This document shows positions 41,867 to 48,948 of a stretch of 64,000 bases of DNA, piece by piece (the stretch's first letter is position 1; each line of letters opens with the position of its first letter). The stretch is from Brevibacterium sediminis (GTDB lineage: Bacteria > Actinomycetota > Actinomycetes > Actinomycetales > Brevibacteriaceae), in assembly GCF_013623905.1 (NCBI RefSeq), contig NZ_JABKDD010000003.1:248001-312000 (forward strand), in the 5' to 3' direction. The translations under genes and the position numbers were made by a program. Under the pieces are notes generated by a model. It saw nothing but the letters and a program-made list of their open reading frames with translations, made no database searches and was not told the origin of the DNA.

Positions 41867-42703
41867 ATGTCGAACGCCATCGATTTCGATGTGTCCATGA
41901 ACTTCGTCCCCCGCGCCCACCGCTCGGCCAAACCCCGCACCATCGGGATGACCGAGATCCGCGCCCCGTACTACTCAACCTTCGGCACACGACACCTGCA
42001 GGACGTCTTCGATGTCGCCGGTCAGTGGGTCGACGGGATCAAGTGGGCGGGCGGATCGTTCTCCCTCGTCCCGGCCGAGCAGGTGAAGGCCTTCAGCGAT
42101 ATCGCCCATGAGAACGGGGCGTATGTGTCCTCGGGCGGATGGATCGAGACGGTCCTGCGCTACGGAGATGACGCAGTCGATCAGTATCTCAAGGAGGCCA
42201 AGGAGGTCGGCTTCGACGTCATCGAGATCTCGACCGGATTCATCATGCTCCCGACCTCAGGCCTTGAGCGTCTCGTCGAGAAGGTCGTCAAGGCCGGTCT
42301 CAAAGCTAAGCCGGAGCTGGGCATCCAGATCGGCTCCGGCGGAGACTCCGGTGAGGCCGAACTGGCGGCGGAGTCTGCAAAGGACATCGGCGATCTCGTC
42401 GACCGCGGCAAGCGGGCGCTCGACGCCGGAGCCGCGATCATCATGATCGAGTCCGAGGGCATCACGGAGAACGTCGACGAGTGGAACACCGCCGCGGCCG
42501 CCTCGATCATCAACGGTCTGGGCCTCGAGAACGTCATGTTCGAAGCCGCCGACGGGCCGGTCTTCGAGTGGTACATCAAGAACTACGGCAACGAATGCAA
42601 CCTATTCGTCGACCACTCGCAGATCCTCCAGCTCGAGGGGCTGCGCCAGAACATCTGGGGCAATAAGTCAACCTGGGGTCGGGTGATCAACCCGGCGCCG
42701 TGA
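41867..42703 (+). CDS. ComA-like (phosphosulfolactate synthase family) protein
   Basis: TIM-barrel protein of 278 aa resembling phosphosulfolactate synthase, which adds sulfite to phosphoenolpyruvate in coenzyme M synthesis. Matching segments are GIKWAGGSFSLVP near residue 57, AYVSSGGWIETVL near 84, FDVIEISTGFIMLP near 115, AAIIMIESEGITENVDEW near 188 and VMFEAADGPVFEWYIKNYG near 223, then NLFVDHSQILQLEGLR. The usual motifs are altered in places (for example IESEGI where ComA has an EAREsG-type motif), so the substrate may differ. No ComB, ComC or other coenzyme M gene is present, and this organism group is not known to make coenzyme M. AAAGGAAAG precedes the ATG. Confidence 0.82.
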   Translation: MSNAIDFDVSMNFVPRAHRSAKPRTIGMTEIRAPYYSTFGTRHLQDVFDVAGQWVDGIKWAGGSFSLVPAEQVKAFSDIAHENGAYVSSGGWIETVLRYGDDAVDQYLKEAKEVGFDVIEISTGFIMLPTSGLERLVEKVVKAGLKAKPELGIQIGSGGDSGEAELAAESAKDIGDLVDRGKRALDAGAAIIMIESEGITENVDEWNTAAAASIINGLGLENVMFEAADGPVFEWYIKNYGNECNLFVDHSQILQLEGLRQNIWGNKSTWGRVINPAP

Positions 42704-42720
42704 TCTGAAGTCGCGTCGAA

Positions 42721-42758
42721 ATGTGCGAGGGTGTCCGTCCTTTCGGACACCCGCGCAT
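42721..42758. terminator. Terminator hairpin after the ComA-like gene
   Basis: Perfect 9-bp core arms GGGTGTCCG and CGGACACCC around TCCTTT, extended by partial pairing of ATGTGCG with CGCAT. It separates the ComA-like gene from the convergent exported-protein operon. Confidence 0.6.
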
Positions 42759-42790
42759 CCGCCTGCAAGAAGGAGTGTCGGTTCCCGAAA

Positions 42791-43333
42791 TCACGTCAGA
42801 TTGCGGCAGCTTCCGCCAACTCCGGCCAGTAGACCAGCGCTACTCTCGACTAATGCTGAGGTAGATCGCCAACCGCTGACCTGCTCGACATAGAGTCCGA
42901 TCTCCACTTTAGTTCCCAGCCCCAATAGCCCACCAAGGAGGTTGGTGCGCACTTCCGTGGTGTAAGTCCCATCTCCGTTGGGGATTGTGTTCGACGCCAG
43001 ATTGAATCCAGTTAGCGGAGCGAGAACGGAGCCTAGGCCATTTGTGGACGTTTCTACGACTACGTCACCGAGTTGATAGCCTGCCGGAAGCCGCCAGAAG
43101 ATCTCCACTCGCCCATAACCCAGGAGTGGATATCGATATTGACACTGAGCTGTCAAGACAGGTGCCGGGACCTTGCCCGCAGTGAACGCTCCCTGGCTCA
43201 TCTTCGAATCAGTCCACCCGGCCAGCGTGCCATTCACTGCAGCTGGACCCGCGACGAGGGCGAGCAAGGCGACGACCGCGAGCAGCAGACGAGCTCGTCT
43301 CCAAGATTGTCGCGGCGAGTTCCTGCCCGTCAT
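42791..43333 (-). CDS. Exported protein with SipW-type signal peptide (third in operon)
   Basis: Protein of 180 aa with an Arg-rich N-terminus, a hydrophobic segment (LLLAVVALLALVAGPAAVNG) and the typical post-cleavage pattern AGWTDSKMSQGAFTAGKV, as in TasA/CalY-type substrates of SipW. The mature part is beta-rich with a Cys near position 64 and another close to the C-terminus (GGSCRNLT). I recognise no domain and there is no sortase motif. The ATG at 43333 overlaps the stop of the signal peptidase gene by 4 bp. It probably is a minor or accessory component of the same surface structure as the first two operon proteins. Confidence 0.8.
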   Translation of the reverse strand: MTGRNSPRQSWRRARLLLAVVALLALVAGPAAVNGTLAGWTDSKMSQGAFTAGKVPAPVLTAQCQYRYPLLGYGRVEIFWRLPAGYQLGDVVVETSTNGLGSVLAPLTGFNLASNTIPNGDGTYTTEVRTNLLGGLLGLGTKVEIGLYVEQVSGWRSTSALVESSAGLLAGVGGSCRNLT

Positions 43334-44682
43334 GACGTCCTCGCCTTCCTGGTTCGCGACACGATCGCTGAGCCGGTGACAACGAGCAAGAATGCTGCGA
43401 GCAGAATCCACTGCCAGCCGTCGATTCCGGTCCACGGCAGCTCGCCGGAACTGCCGCCATCGGCCGCGCCCTCGACAGTGCCGTCAGAGTCAGTGCCAGA
43501 ATCGCCCGGCGCGCCAGGATCACCTGGGTCCCCAGGATCTCCTGGACCTGTCGAAACCTTGTCGCCGAGTCCTTCCACCAGCACGCGCACACCCGCGGTG
43601 GCACCAGCTACCGCGCGAACATCAGCGTCGCCAGCGAGAGTCGCCGTTATCTCGATTCGGCGAGAGTCATAACTGTCCATTTCCAGCAGGTTGAGACCGT
43701 CGTCAACAGCTGGCTCCAATTCGCTGAGCAGCATTCCGCGAATCAACATTTTCGAACCACTTGGACACGGGGCCTCCGCTTCAGTCATCGCGCATTCCCG
43801 CACATCGATCGACAGCGAATCCGCCAGCGCCTCCGCCCCTGCCCCCGACGCGATTGAGACCGTTATGTCTCCAGGTTCGGGCGCGTCGGCCCAGACGTCA
43901 ACCGACCATGTGGCCGAGCTTCCGGGACTGAGGTTGCGCATCTTCTCGGCATCACCGAAGTCGCGCATACGCAGGATGTCATCTGCCGCTCCTGACGACG
44001 CGGACAGGGAATGATCCGCGTCTACGGACAGAGCATCCTCGGCGAACCATGGCCCAGGAATAACCTGCCCTCCAACGGCCATGGCCAACACCATTGGCAG
44101 TGCAATCGCATGCCGCGGTGACCGTGCCCGGGGGCGAGCCACCTCAGCGAGATTGTCTTCGTCATCCTCATCTCGCCGTGGCCAGAATGCCCACACGACG
44201 AGGAGGCTCGCCACGATCGTGATGCCGCCGAGCAGGAACGGGTTGCGCCACTGCTGGAGGATCGGAGCAACCCCGGGAACGGAGAACATCACCGTTCGGA
44301 CCGTCTCGGCGGTGTAGGGGTCAGGGTCTTTCTCGGCGTTCGCGTCACCCTTCATCTCGAAAGTCACGGCACCGGTGGACTCATCAATGTGCTGGATCTC
44401 GGTGATGCGGTGGGTCACCGGTAGGACCTTATCCCCGCGATCGACGGTGACGATGTCGCCGATCTTCATGTCCTTTGCGGGGATCTCACGGACGAGCGAG
44501 GCCGATCCGGCCGGGATCGTCGGACTCATCGACCCGGTTTTGAACATGATGATCGACACGTTGAACACGAAGCTGAGGACGACAAGCACGATGCAGACTA
44601 CGCCGAGGACGGCGAGGATGTTGAGCACGGCTCCTCCGAGCCATGCACCCACGTTCCTCTTGCGTGTCATAGAGCCTGGCAT
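43330..44682 (-). CDS. ER-type (SipW-like) signal peptidase fused to a secreted LPWTG-anchored region
   Basis: Protein of about 450 aa. The N-terminal 170 residues are a SipW/ER-type signal peptidase: helix at about 17-41, catalytic Ser51 in TGSMSPTI, His91 in VTHRITEI (His replaces the bacterial Lys) and acidic KGDANAEKDPD near 113, then a second helix (149-167). A further hydrophobic segment (about 188-205) leads to an exported domain of about 200 residues with paired Cys (ECAMTEAEAPC), a short collagen-like GDPGDPGDPG stretch and the sortase signal LPWTG (415-419), a helix and a basic tail. Ordinary SipW proteins end after the peptidase. The start at 44682 lies 2 bp after the previous stop; 44670 is an alternative. 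Confidence 0.88.
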   Translation of the reverse strand: MPGSMTRKRNVGAWLGGAVLNILAVLGVVCIVLVVLSFVFNVSIIMFKTGSMSPTIPAGSASLVREIPAKDMKIGDIVTVDRGDKVLPVTHRITEIQHIDESTGAVTFEMKGDANAEKDPDPYTAETVRTVMFSVPGVAPILQQWRNPFLLGGITIVASLLVVWAFWPRRDEDDEDNLAEVARPRARSPRHAIALPMVLAMAVGGQVIPGPWFAEDALSVDADHSLSASSGAADDILRMRDFGDAEKMRNLSPGSSATWSVDVWADAPEPGDITVSIASGAGAEALADSLSIDVRECAMTEAEAPCPSGSKMLIRGMLLSELEPAVDDGLNLLEMDSYDSRRIEITATLAGDADVRAVAGATAGVRVLVEGLGDKVSTGPGDPGDPGDPGAPGDSGTDSDGTVEGAADGGSSGELPWTGIDGWQWILLAAFLLVVTGSAIVSRTRKARTS

Positions 44683-44684
44683 GG

Positions 44685-45383
44685 TCAATTCCCCGGCGCG
44701 GTGGACTCGGCTGTGAACGTCCAGGTGTGGCCCGCCTGCAGACCCTGAGCAGAGCTCGGAGCGTTGCTTGCCAGTGTCACCTCGAAGCAATAGTCCTGGA
44801 CCGACGCTGAGGCGGCTTTGAGGGTCTGGGTGGAGTCGGCTGTGGTCGTGGAGCTCAGCGGGATTGCAGCAGCAGCGCTGCCGAAGACGAAGGCGCCCGG
44901 ACCAGGAAAATTGCCCGCGTTACAGGCGACACCCGACGTCGATCGGGCCACGACTCGGTATGAGAGTGCAGAGGCGAAGCTATTCGGATTGGAGATTCCG
45001 CGTGCTGAGACCGTGAGCTTGCCGTCAATCGACGTATTCGACGTGGTGCGCACTGACACTGGCGCGTAGACCTTCTGCCCCGGGTACATGTTGCCCGCAT
45101 TGAAGGTCATCTCATTCGTGCCGTTCGATTCGCCGCCGACCCGGAGCTCGATGTTGAACCGTCCGGCTTCGAAAGAGCCGGAGGCCTCTTCCGAGTCCGT
45201 CCACGCGGCGACCGTGGCCGTTGCGCCCACGCCGAGTACGAGGCCGCCAGCGAGAATCGCCTTGATGCGGCGGCCTCGCAGCTGCTGTCGCTGACGCAGC
45301 TGCCGTCGACTGACCGGGCGGGCGTCATCAGGCGCCCGCCGGGACGAGAAGAATCTATGCAGCGTCGGCAGAAGCGACCTCAT
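44685..45383 (-). CDS. Exported protein with SipW-type signal peptide (second in operon)
   Basis: TasA-like exported protein of 232 aa. A long basic N-region (about 40 residues, rich in Arg) precedes the hydrophobic core IKAILAGGLVLGVGATATVA and the hallmark AAWTDSEEASGSFEAGRFNI. The mature part (about 62-232) looks beta-rich, with GNMYPGQKVYAPVSVRTTSN (the NMxPG segment common to this class) and two Cys that may pair. It has no cell-wall anchor of its own. It lies 17 bp after the first exported gene and 2 bp before the peptidase gene. Processing by the adjacent peptidase and assembly into a surface fibre are inferred from the TasA-SipW precedent. Confidence 0.84.
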   Translation of the reverse strand: MRSLLPTLHRFFSSRRAPDDARPVSRRQLRQRQQLRGRRIKAILAGGLVLGVGATATVAAWTDSEEASGSFEAGRFNIELRVGGESNGTNEMTFNAGNMYPGQKVYAPVSVRTTSNTSIDGKLTVSARGISNPNSFASALSYRVVARSTSGVACNAGNFPGPGAFVFGSAAAAIPLSSTTTADSTQTLKAASASVQDYCFEVTLASNAPSSAQGLQAGHTWTFTAESTAPGN

Positions 45384-45400
45384 CGATCAGCTCAGAGTCG

Positions 45401-46006
45401 TCATTCGGCCGAGGTGGCGGTGAACTGCCACTGAGCGGTTGTGTTCTGCCCCTGCTCCAGCGAGTCACCGGCAGTGACCTGGAAGCACAGCGTGACCGGG
45501 TCGCCGGTCGCAGTGTCTGCGCCCGCGGTGAGATTGAATTCCGCAGCGCCCGTAGTCGAGTCCAGCGCCGTCCCCTCGGGCACAATCGAAGTGCCCTCTG
45601 CGGTGGCCGAGCAGTCACCCGCCGAGGCGACCTGAACGATCGCGTAGGTCAGCGCCGCAGCGTTGTCCCCGCCTCCTGCCGCCGACTCGAGAGAGACAGT
45701 CGCGTCGTAGCTCGTCGGTCCGTCGAGGCGCAGCACGAAAGGCGCCGCCACGGTATCGCCGGGCGACATATTGTCCCCACCGTCGAGGTCGAAAGTCAGC
45801 GCCGCGGCACCGTCACTGCTCTCATGGTCAGCGAATGTCGTTCCGTCGGTGCTGCCCTGGACGTTGAATGAACCTGCGCCGAAGACGCCTTCGGCCCATT
45901 CGTCGTCGGTCCAGGCCGCCAGCGTCACGGCAGCGCCGACGCCGAGGACGATGCCGCCGGCGAGGATGGCTTTGAATTTGCGCGAACGCGTGGTCTTTGT
46001 GGTCAC
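45401..46006 (-). CDS. Exported protein with SipW-type signal peptide (first in operon)
   Basis: TasA-like exported protein of 201 aa. The signal peptide FKAILAGGIVLGVGAAVTLA is followed by AAWTDDEWAEGVFGAGSFNV, nearly the same as in the second operon protein. The mature domain is acidic, rich in Asp, Ala and Thr, and carries DGGDNMSPGDTVAAPFVLRL, the NMxPG segment shared with its neighbour, plus two Cys. The start is a GTG at 46006 with GAGGAG 6 nt upstream. As the first and best-initiated gene it is probably the most abundant product and the main structural subunit, by inference. There is no sortase motif. Confidence 0.86.
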   Translation of the reverse strand: MTTKTTRSRKFKAILAGGIVLGVGAAVTLAAWTDDEWAEGVFGAGSFNVQGSTDGTTFADHESSDGAAALTFDLDGGDNMSPGDTVAAPFVLRLDGPTSYDATVSLESAAGGGDNAAALTYAIVQVASAGDCSATAEGTSIVPEGTALDSTTGAAEFNLTAGADTATGDPVTLCFQVTAGDSLEQGQNTTAQWQFTATSAE

Positions 46007-46212
46007 TGGGGACTCCTCATTGTCGGGCGCTCCAGCGCCTTGTCACGATGAAATATTGTGGGGAATGACTTCATGATGACTTATGAATTACTTTCGTAGA
46101 ACTTTTTTCCATCACTTCTGTAATCTGTTATCGAAAAGTGACTTTGGGAAGTAATGCCCAAAAGCGCCACACCGATAATCCCGTTGGCCCCTCCGCCCAC
46201 CCCAACCCCCTC
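46007..46212. promoter_or_regulatory. AT-rich divergent control region between the exported-protein operon and pobA
   Basis: This gap is much lower in GC than its surroundings, especially 46060-46160. It contains ATGACTT at 46065 and again at 46076 (11-bp period), runs of T at 46102-46107 and a TCACTT/AAGTGA inverted pair around 46113-46142. It probably holds the leftward operon promoter, but I could not place -35 and -10 elements with confidence. Confidence 0.45.
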
Positions 46213-46229
46213 CTCCCATTCATTGAGAA
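46213..46229. promoter_or_regulatory. Shared 17-bp sequence, copy 2 (putative IclR site for pobA)
   Basis: CTCCCATTCATTGAGAA is identical to the copy before iclR (29776). It lies 65 bp upstream of the pobA GTG. A second TTGAGAA follows at 46265. It probably recruits the IclR regulator to the pob/pca operon. Confidence 0.65.
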
Positions 46230-46293
46230 CATCATCGCCTCGCGTCCGTGACTGGGCGCACACTGTTGAGAAGAGACAGGCAAGGAGGCCAAG

Positions 46294-47478
46294 GTGGCAC
46301 AACTTCAGACAGACGTCGCGATCGTCGGAGCCGGACCCGCGGGGCTCATGCTCGCGCACCTGCTGCACAATGCAGGCATCGAATCCGTCGTCATCGACAA
46401 CCGCAGCCGCGACGACATCGCCCACACCCACCGCGCCGGCATCCTCGAAGCAGGATCGGTGCGCATGCTCGAGGCCGCAGGCGTCGAATCGCGCGTCCAC
46501 ACGGACGGGCACCGACACGACGGAATCGATATTCGAGTCAACGGCTCTTCGAACCACTTCGATTTCCCCGAACTCGTCAGCGAATCCGTTTGGCTCTATC
46601 CGCAGAACGAAATCTTCGTCGACCTCTCCGCCGCCCGCGAACGGACCGGCCGCCCCACCTATTACTCGGTCACGGACACCCGCCTCGGCGATATCGAGAC
46701 CGAACGTCCCTGGGTCACCGCCACCACTGAGGACGGCGACGAACTGCGCATCGACGCCCGCTACGTCGTCGGCGCCGACGGCTCTCGCGGACCATGCCGC
46801 TCGATGATCCCCGACGGCACCCGGCAGCGCTTCTTCCACGAGTACCCATTCGCCTGGTTCGGCATCCTCTGCGAGGCCCCGCCCAGCCACGAAGTCCTCA
46901 TCTACTCCCGCTCCGAACGCGGCTTCGCACTCATCTCCCAGCGCTCCGACAATGTCCAGCGCATGTACTTCCAGGCCTCCCCCGACACCGACGTCGCCGA
47001 CTGGTCCGACGATCGGATCTGGACCGAACTCCAGGCCCGCGTCGACGGCCCCGACGGGTTCGAACTCAAGACCGGGCCAATCTTCGACAAGACCGTGCTC
47101 CCCTTCCGCTCGGCGGTGACCGAGCCGATGCAGCACGGCTCGATGTTCCTCGCCGGCGACAGCGCCCACACCGTCCCACCGACCGGTGCGAAAGGCCTCA
47201 ACCTCGCCTTCGCCGACGTCGCCGTGCTCGCCCCCGCCCTCATCTCGGCACTCAAGGACTCCGAAGCCGAGGCGCTGGCCGGCTACTCGCAGACCGCGAC
47301 CAAACGCGTCTGGAAGGCCCAGAACTTCTCCTACCAGATGACACGGATGCTCCACACCGACCCGACTCAGGATGCCTTCGAAACGAAGCGCAGCCTCGGC
47401 GAACTCCGGTCCATCCTCGAATCCGACCACGGTCGCCGCTACCTGGCCGAGTGCTACACCGGCTGGCCGCACGGCTGA
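46294..47478 (+). CDS. pobA: 4-hydroxybenzoate 3-monooxygenase
   Basis: FAD-dependent hydroxylase of 394 aa that converts 4-hydroxybenzoate to protocatechuate with NAD(P)H and oxygen. FAD motif GAGPAG (residues 12-17), HRAGILEAGSVRMLEAAGV near 46, the DG motif VVGADGSRGPCR near 158 and GDSAHTVPPTGAKGLNLAFADV near 288 match PobA, as does the length (usually about 392). The start is a GTG with AAGGAGG just upstream. It leads the pca operon, which consumes its product. Coenzyme preference (NADH versus NADPH) cannot be read with confidence. Confidence 0.95.
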   Translation: MAQLQTDVAIVGAGPAGLMLAHLLHNAGIESVVIDNRSRDDIAHTHRAGILEAGSVRMLEAAGVESRVHTDGHRHDGIDIRVNGSSNHFDFPELVSESVWLYPQNEIFVDLSAARERTGRPTYYSVTDTRLGDIETERPWVTATTEDGDELRIDARYVVGADGSRGPCRSMIPDGTRQRFFHEYPFAWFGILCEAPPSHEVLIYSRSERGFALISQRSDNVQRMYFQASPDTDVADWSDDRIWTELQARVDGPDGFELKTGPIFDKTVLPFRSAVTEPMQHGSMFLAGDSAHTVPPTGAKGLNLAFADVAVLAPALISALKDSEAEALAGYSQTATKRVWKAQNFSYQMTRMLHTDPTQDAFETKRSLGELRSILESDHGRRYLAECYTGWPHG

Positions 47479-47540
47479 GCCGCTCCCCCACCGACCCCAC
47501 CACGATGTCAACCGACGAAGAGACGAAGAGAGGTTCGACG

Positions 47541-48365
47541 ATGAGTCAGCACCAGTCCTCGGAGAACGAAGATCAAACCGTGAAAGGCCCCGACGACGCA
47601 GCCGAATCGCAGGCGACTCTGTCCGCCGAGATCGACGGCATCGAAGCGCAGTACAAGCAAGATGTCGCCGGCGGCAAGAAGCCCGAGACCCAGCCGCGGC
47701 TGGATTACCGGCCCTACCGGTCATCGATCCTGCGTCACCCGACGAAGGACCCCCGCCACACCGACCCCGAGACGATCGAGCTCTTCTCCCCCGCCTTCGG
47801 ACACCGGGACATCGGCACCCTCGAATCCGACCTGACGATCCAGGCCGACGGCGAACCCATCGGCGAGCGCATCCGCGTCACCGGTCGGGTCATCGACGGG
47901 GAAGGCCGCCCCGTGCGCAACCAGCTGGTCGAGATCTGGCAGGCGAACTCGGCCGGACGCTATATCCACAAGCGCGACCAGCACCCGGCCCCGATCGACC
48001 CGAACTTCACCGGCGTCGGCCGCACCCTGACCGGCGACGACGGCTCCTACTCGTTCACAACGATCAAACCGGGTCCGTACCCGTGGAAGAACCACCACAA
48101 CGCCTGGCGACCGGCCCACATCCACTTCTCGCTCTTCGGGTCCGAGTTCACTCAGCGGATGATCACCCAGATGTACTTCCCCGGGGATCCGCTCTTCGCC
48201 CTCGACCCGATCTACCAGTCGATCACCGATCAAAAGGCGCGCGACCGCCTCGTGGCGACCTATGACCACAACATCACCGAGCACGAATTCCTCATGGGCT
48301 ACAACTGGGACATCGTGCTCACCGGCGCCAACCGGACCTGGATGGAAGAAGAGGACGATGACTGA
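47541..48365 (+). CDS. pcaH: Protocatechuate 3,4-dioxygenase beta subunit
   Basis: Iron-bearing subunit of the intradiol dioxygenase that opens protocatechuate to 3-carboxy-cis,cis-muconate; 274 aa. The ligand tyrosines lie in NSAGRYIHKRDQ and GPYPWKNHHNAWRP, and the two ligand histidines in RPAHIHFSLFG, so the Fe(III) site is complete. An N-terminal extension of about 50 polar residues precedes the conserved RPYRSSILRHPTKDP. I chose the ATG at 47541 because AGAGAGG lies 7 nt upstream; an ATG at 47505 has no ribosome site. The end overlaps pcaG by 8 bp. Confidence 0.96.
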   Translation: MSQHQSSENEDQTVKGPDDAAESQATLSAEIDGIEAQYKQDVAGGKKPETQPRLDYRPYRSSILRHPTKDPRHTDPETIELFSPAFGHRDIGTLESDLTIQADGEPIGERIRVTGRVIDGEGRPVRNQLVEIWQANSAGRYIHKRDQHPAPIDPNFTGVGRTLTGDDGSYSFTTIKPGPYPWKNHHNAWRPAHIHFSLFGSEFTQRMITQMYFPGDPLFALDPIYQSITDQKARDRLVATYDHNITEHEFLMGYNWDIVLTGANRTWMEEEDDD

Positions 48366-48942
48366 CACCCCCACGACCCCTGATCTCACGCCGACCCCGG
48401 GCCAGACCGTCGGCCCGTTCTACGGCTACGCGCTGCCCTTCGAGCACGATAATGAGCTCGTCCCGCCAGGCTCGGCTCGCGCCGTGCAGCTGACGGGAAC
48501 CGTCTTCGACGGGGCCGGTGCCCCGGTCCCCGATGCCATTCTCGAGATCTGGCAGCCCGATGAGCACGGCGCTGTCCCCCGCGAGACGGGATCGCTGCGC
48601 CGCAACGGCTTCACCTTCACCGGCTTCGGCCGCGCCGCCGTCGACCCGGAAGGCGAGTTCAGCTTCTCCACGGTCGATCCCGGCCCCACCGAGGCGGGCA
48701 AGGCACCCTTCATCAGCGTCGTCATCTTCGCCCGAGGGCTGCTCAACCGGCTGTTCACCCGCATCTATCTGCCTGAGGACACCGCGGCACTGGCCGCCGA
48801 CCCGCTCCTGTCCTCGCTCGACGAAGACGAGCGCACCCGCCTCATCGCCACTCGAGGGGCTGACGGATCGCTGCACTTCGACATACGGTTGCAGGGTGAG
48901 GAGGAAACTCCCTTCCTCCGATTCCCCAGCCACGAGGACTGA
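48358..48942 (+). CDS. pcaG: Protocatechuate 3,4-dioxygenase alpha subunit
   Basis: Alpha subunit of 194 aa that pairs with PcaH. The N-terminus TPGQTVGPFYGYALPFEHDNE is diagnostic and is followed by VFDGAGAPVPDAILEIWQPDEHG, FGRAAVDPEGEFSFSTVDPG and FISVVIFARGLLNRLFTRIYL. As expected for alpha subunits, the iron ligands of PcaH are not conserved. The ATG lies within the last codons of pcaH (8-bp overlap), giving coupled translation and equal subunit supply. Confidence 0.96.
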   Translation: MTDTPTTPDLTPTPGQTVGPFYGYALPFEHDNELVPPGSARAVQLTGTVFDGAGAPVPDAILEIWQPDEHGAVPRETGSLRRNGFTFTGFGRAAVDPEGEFSFSTVDPGPTEAGKAPFISVVIFARGLLNRLFTRIYLPEDTAALAADPLLSSLDEDERTRLIATRGADGSLHFDIRLQGEEETPFLRFPSHED

Positions 48943-48948
48943 AGCGAC

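Noticed and set aside
43480..43560. Tandem GDP-coding repeats as a possible CRISPR or VNTR
   Set aside because: The repeats are few, in frame and encode a short collagen-like linker. There are no spacers of CRISPR type.
46081..47724. Open frame antisense to pobA
   Set aside because: It runs through the pobA-pcaH gap and has no family sequence. PobA motifs are complete on the plus strand.
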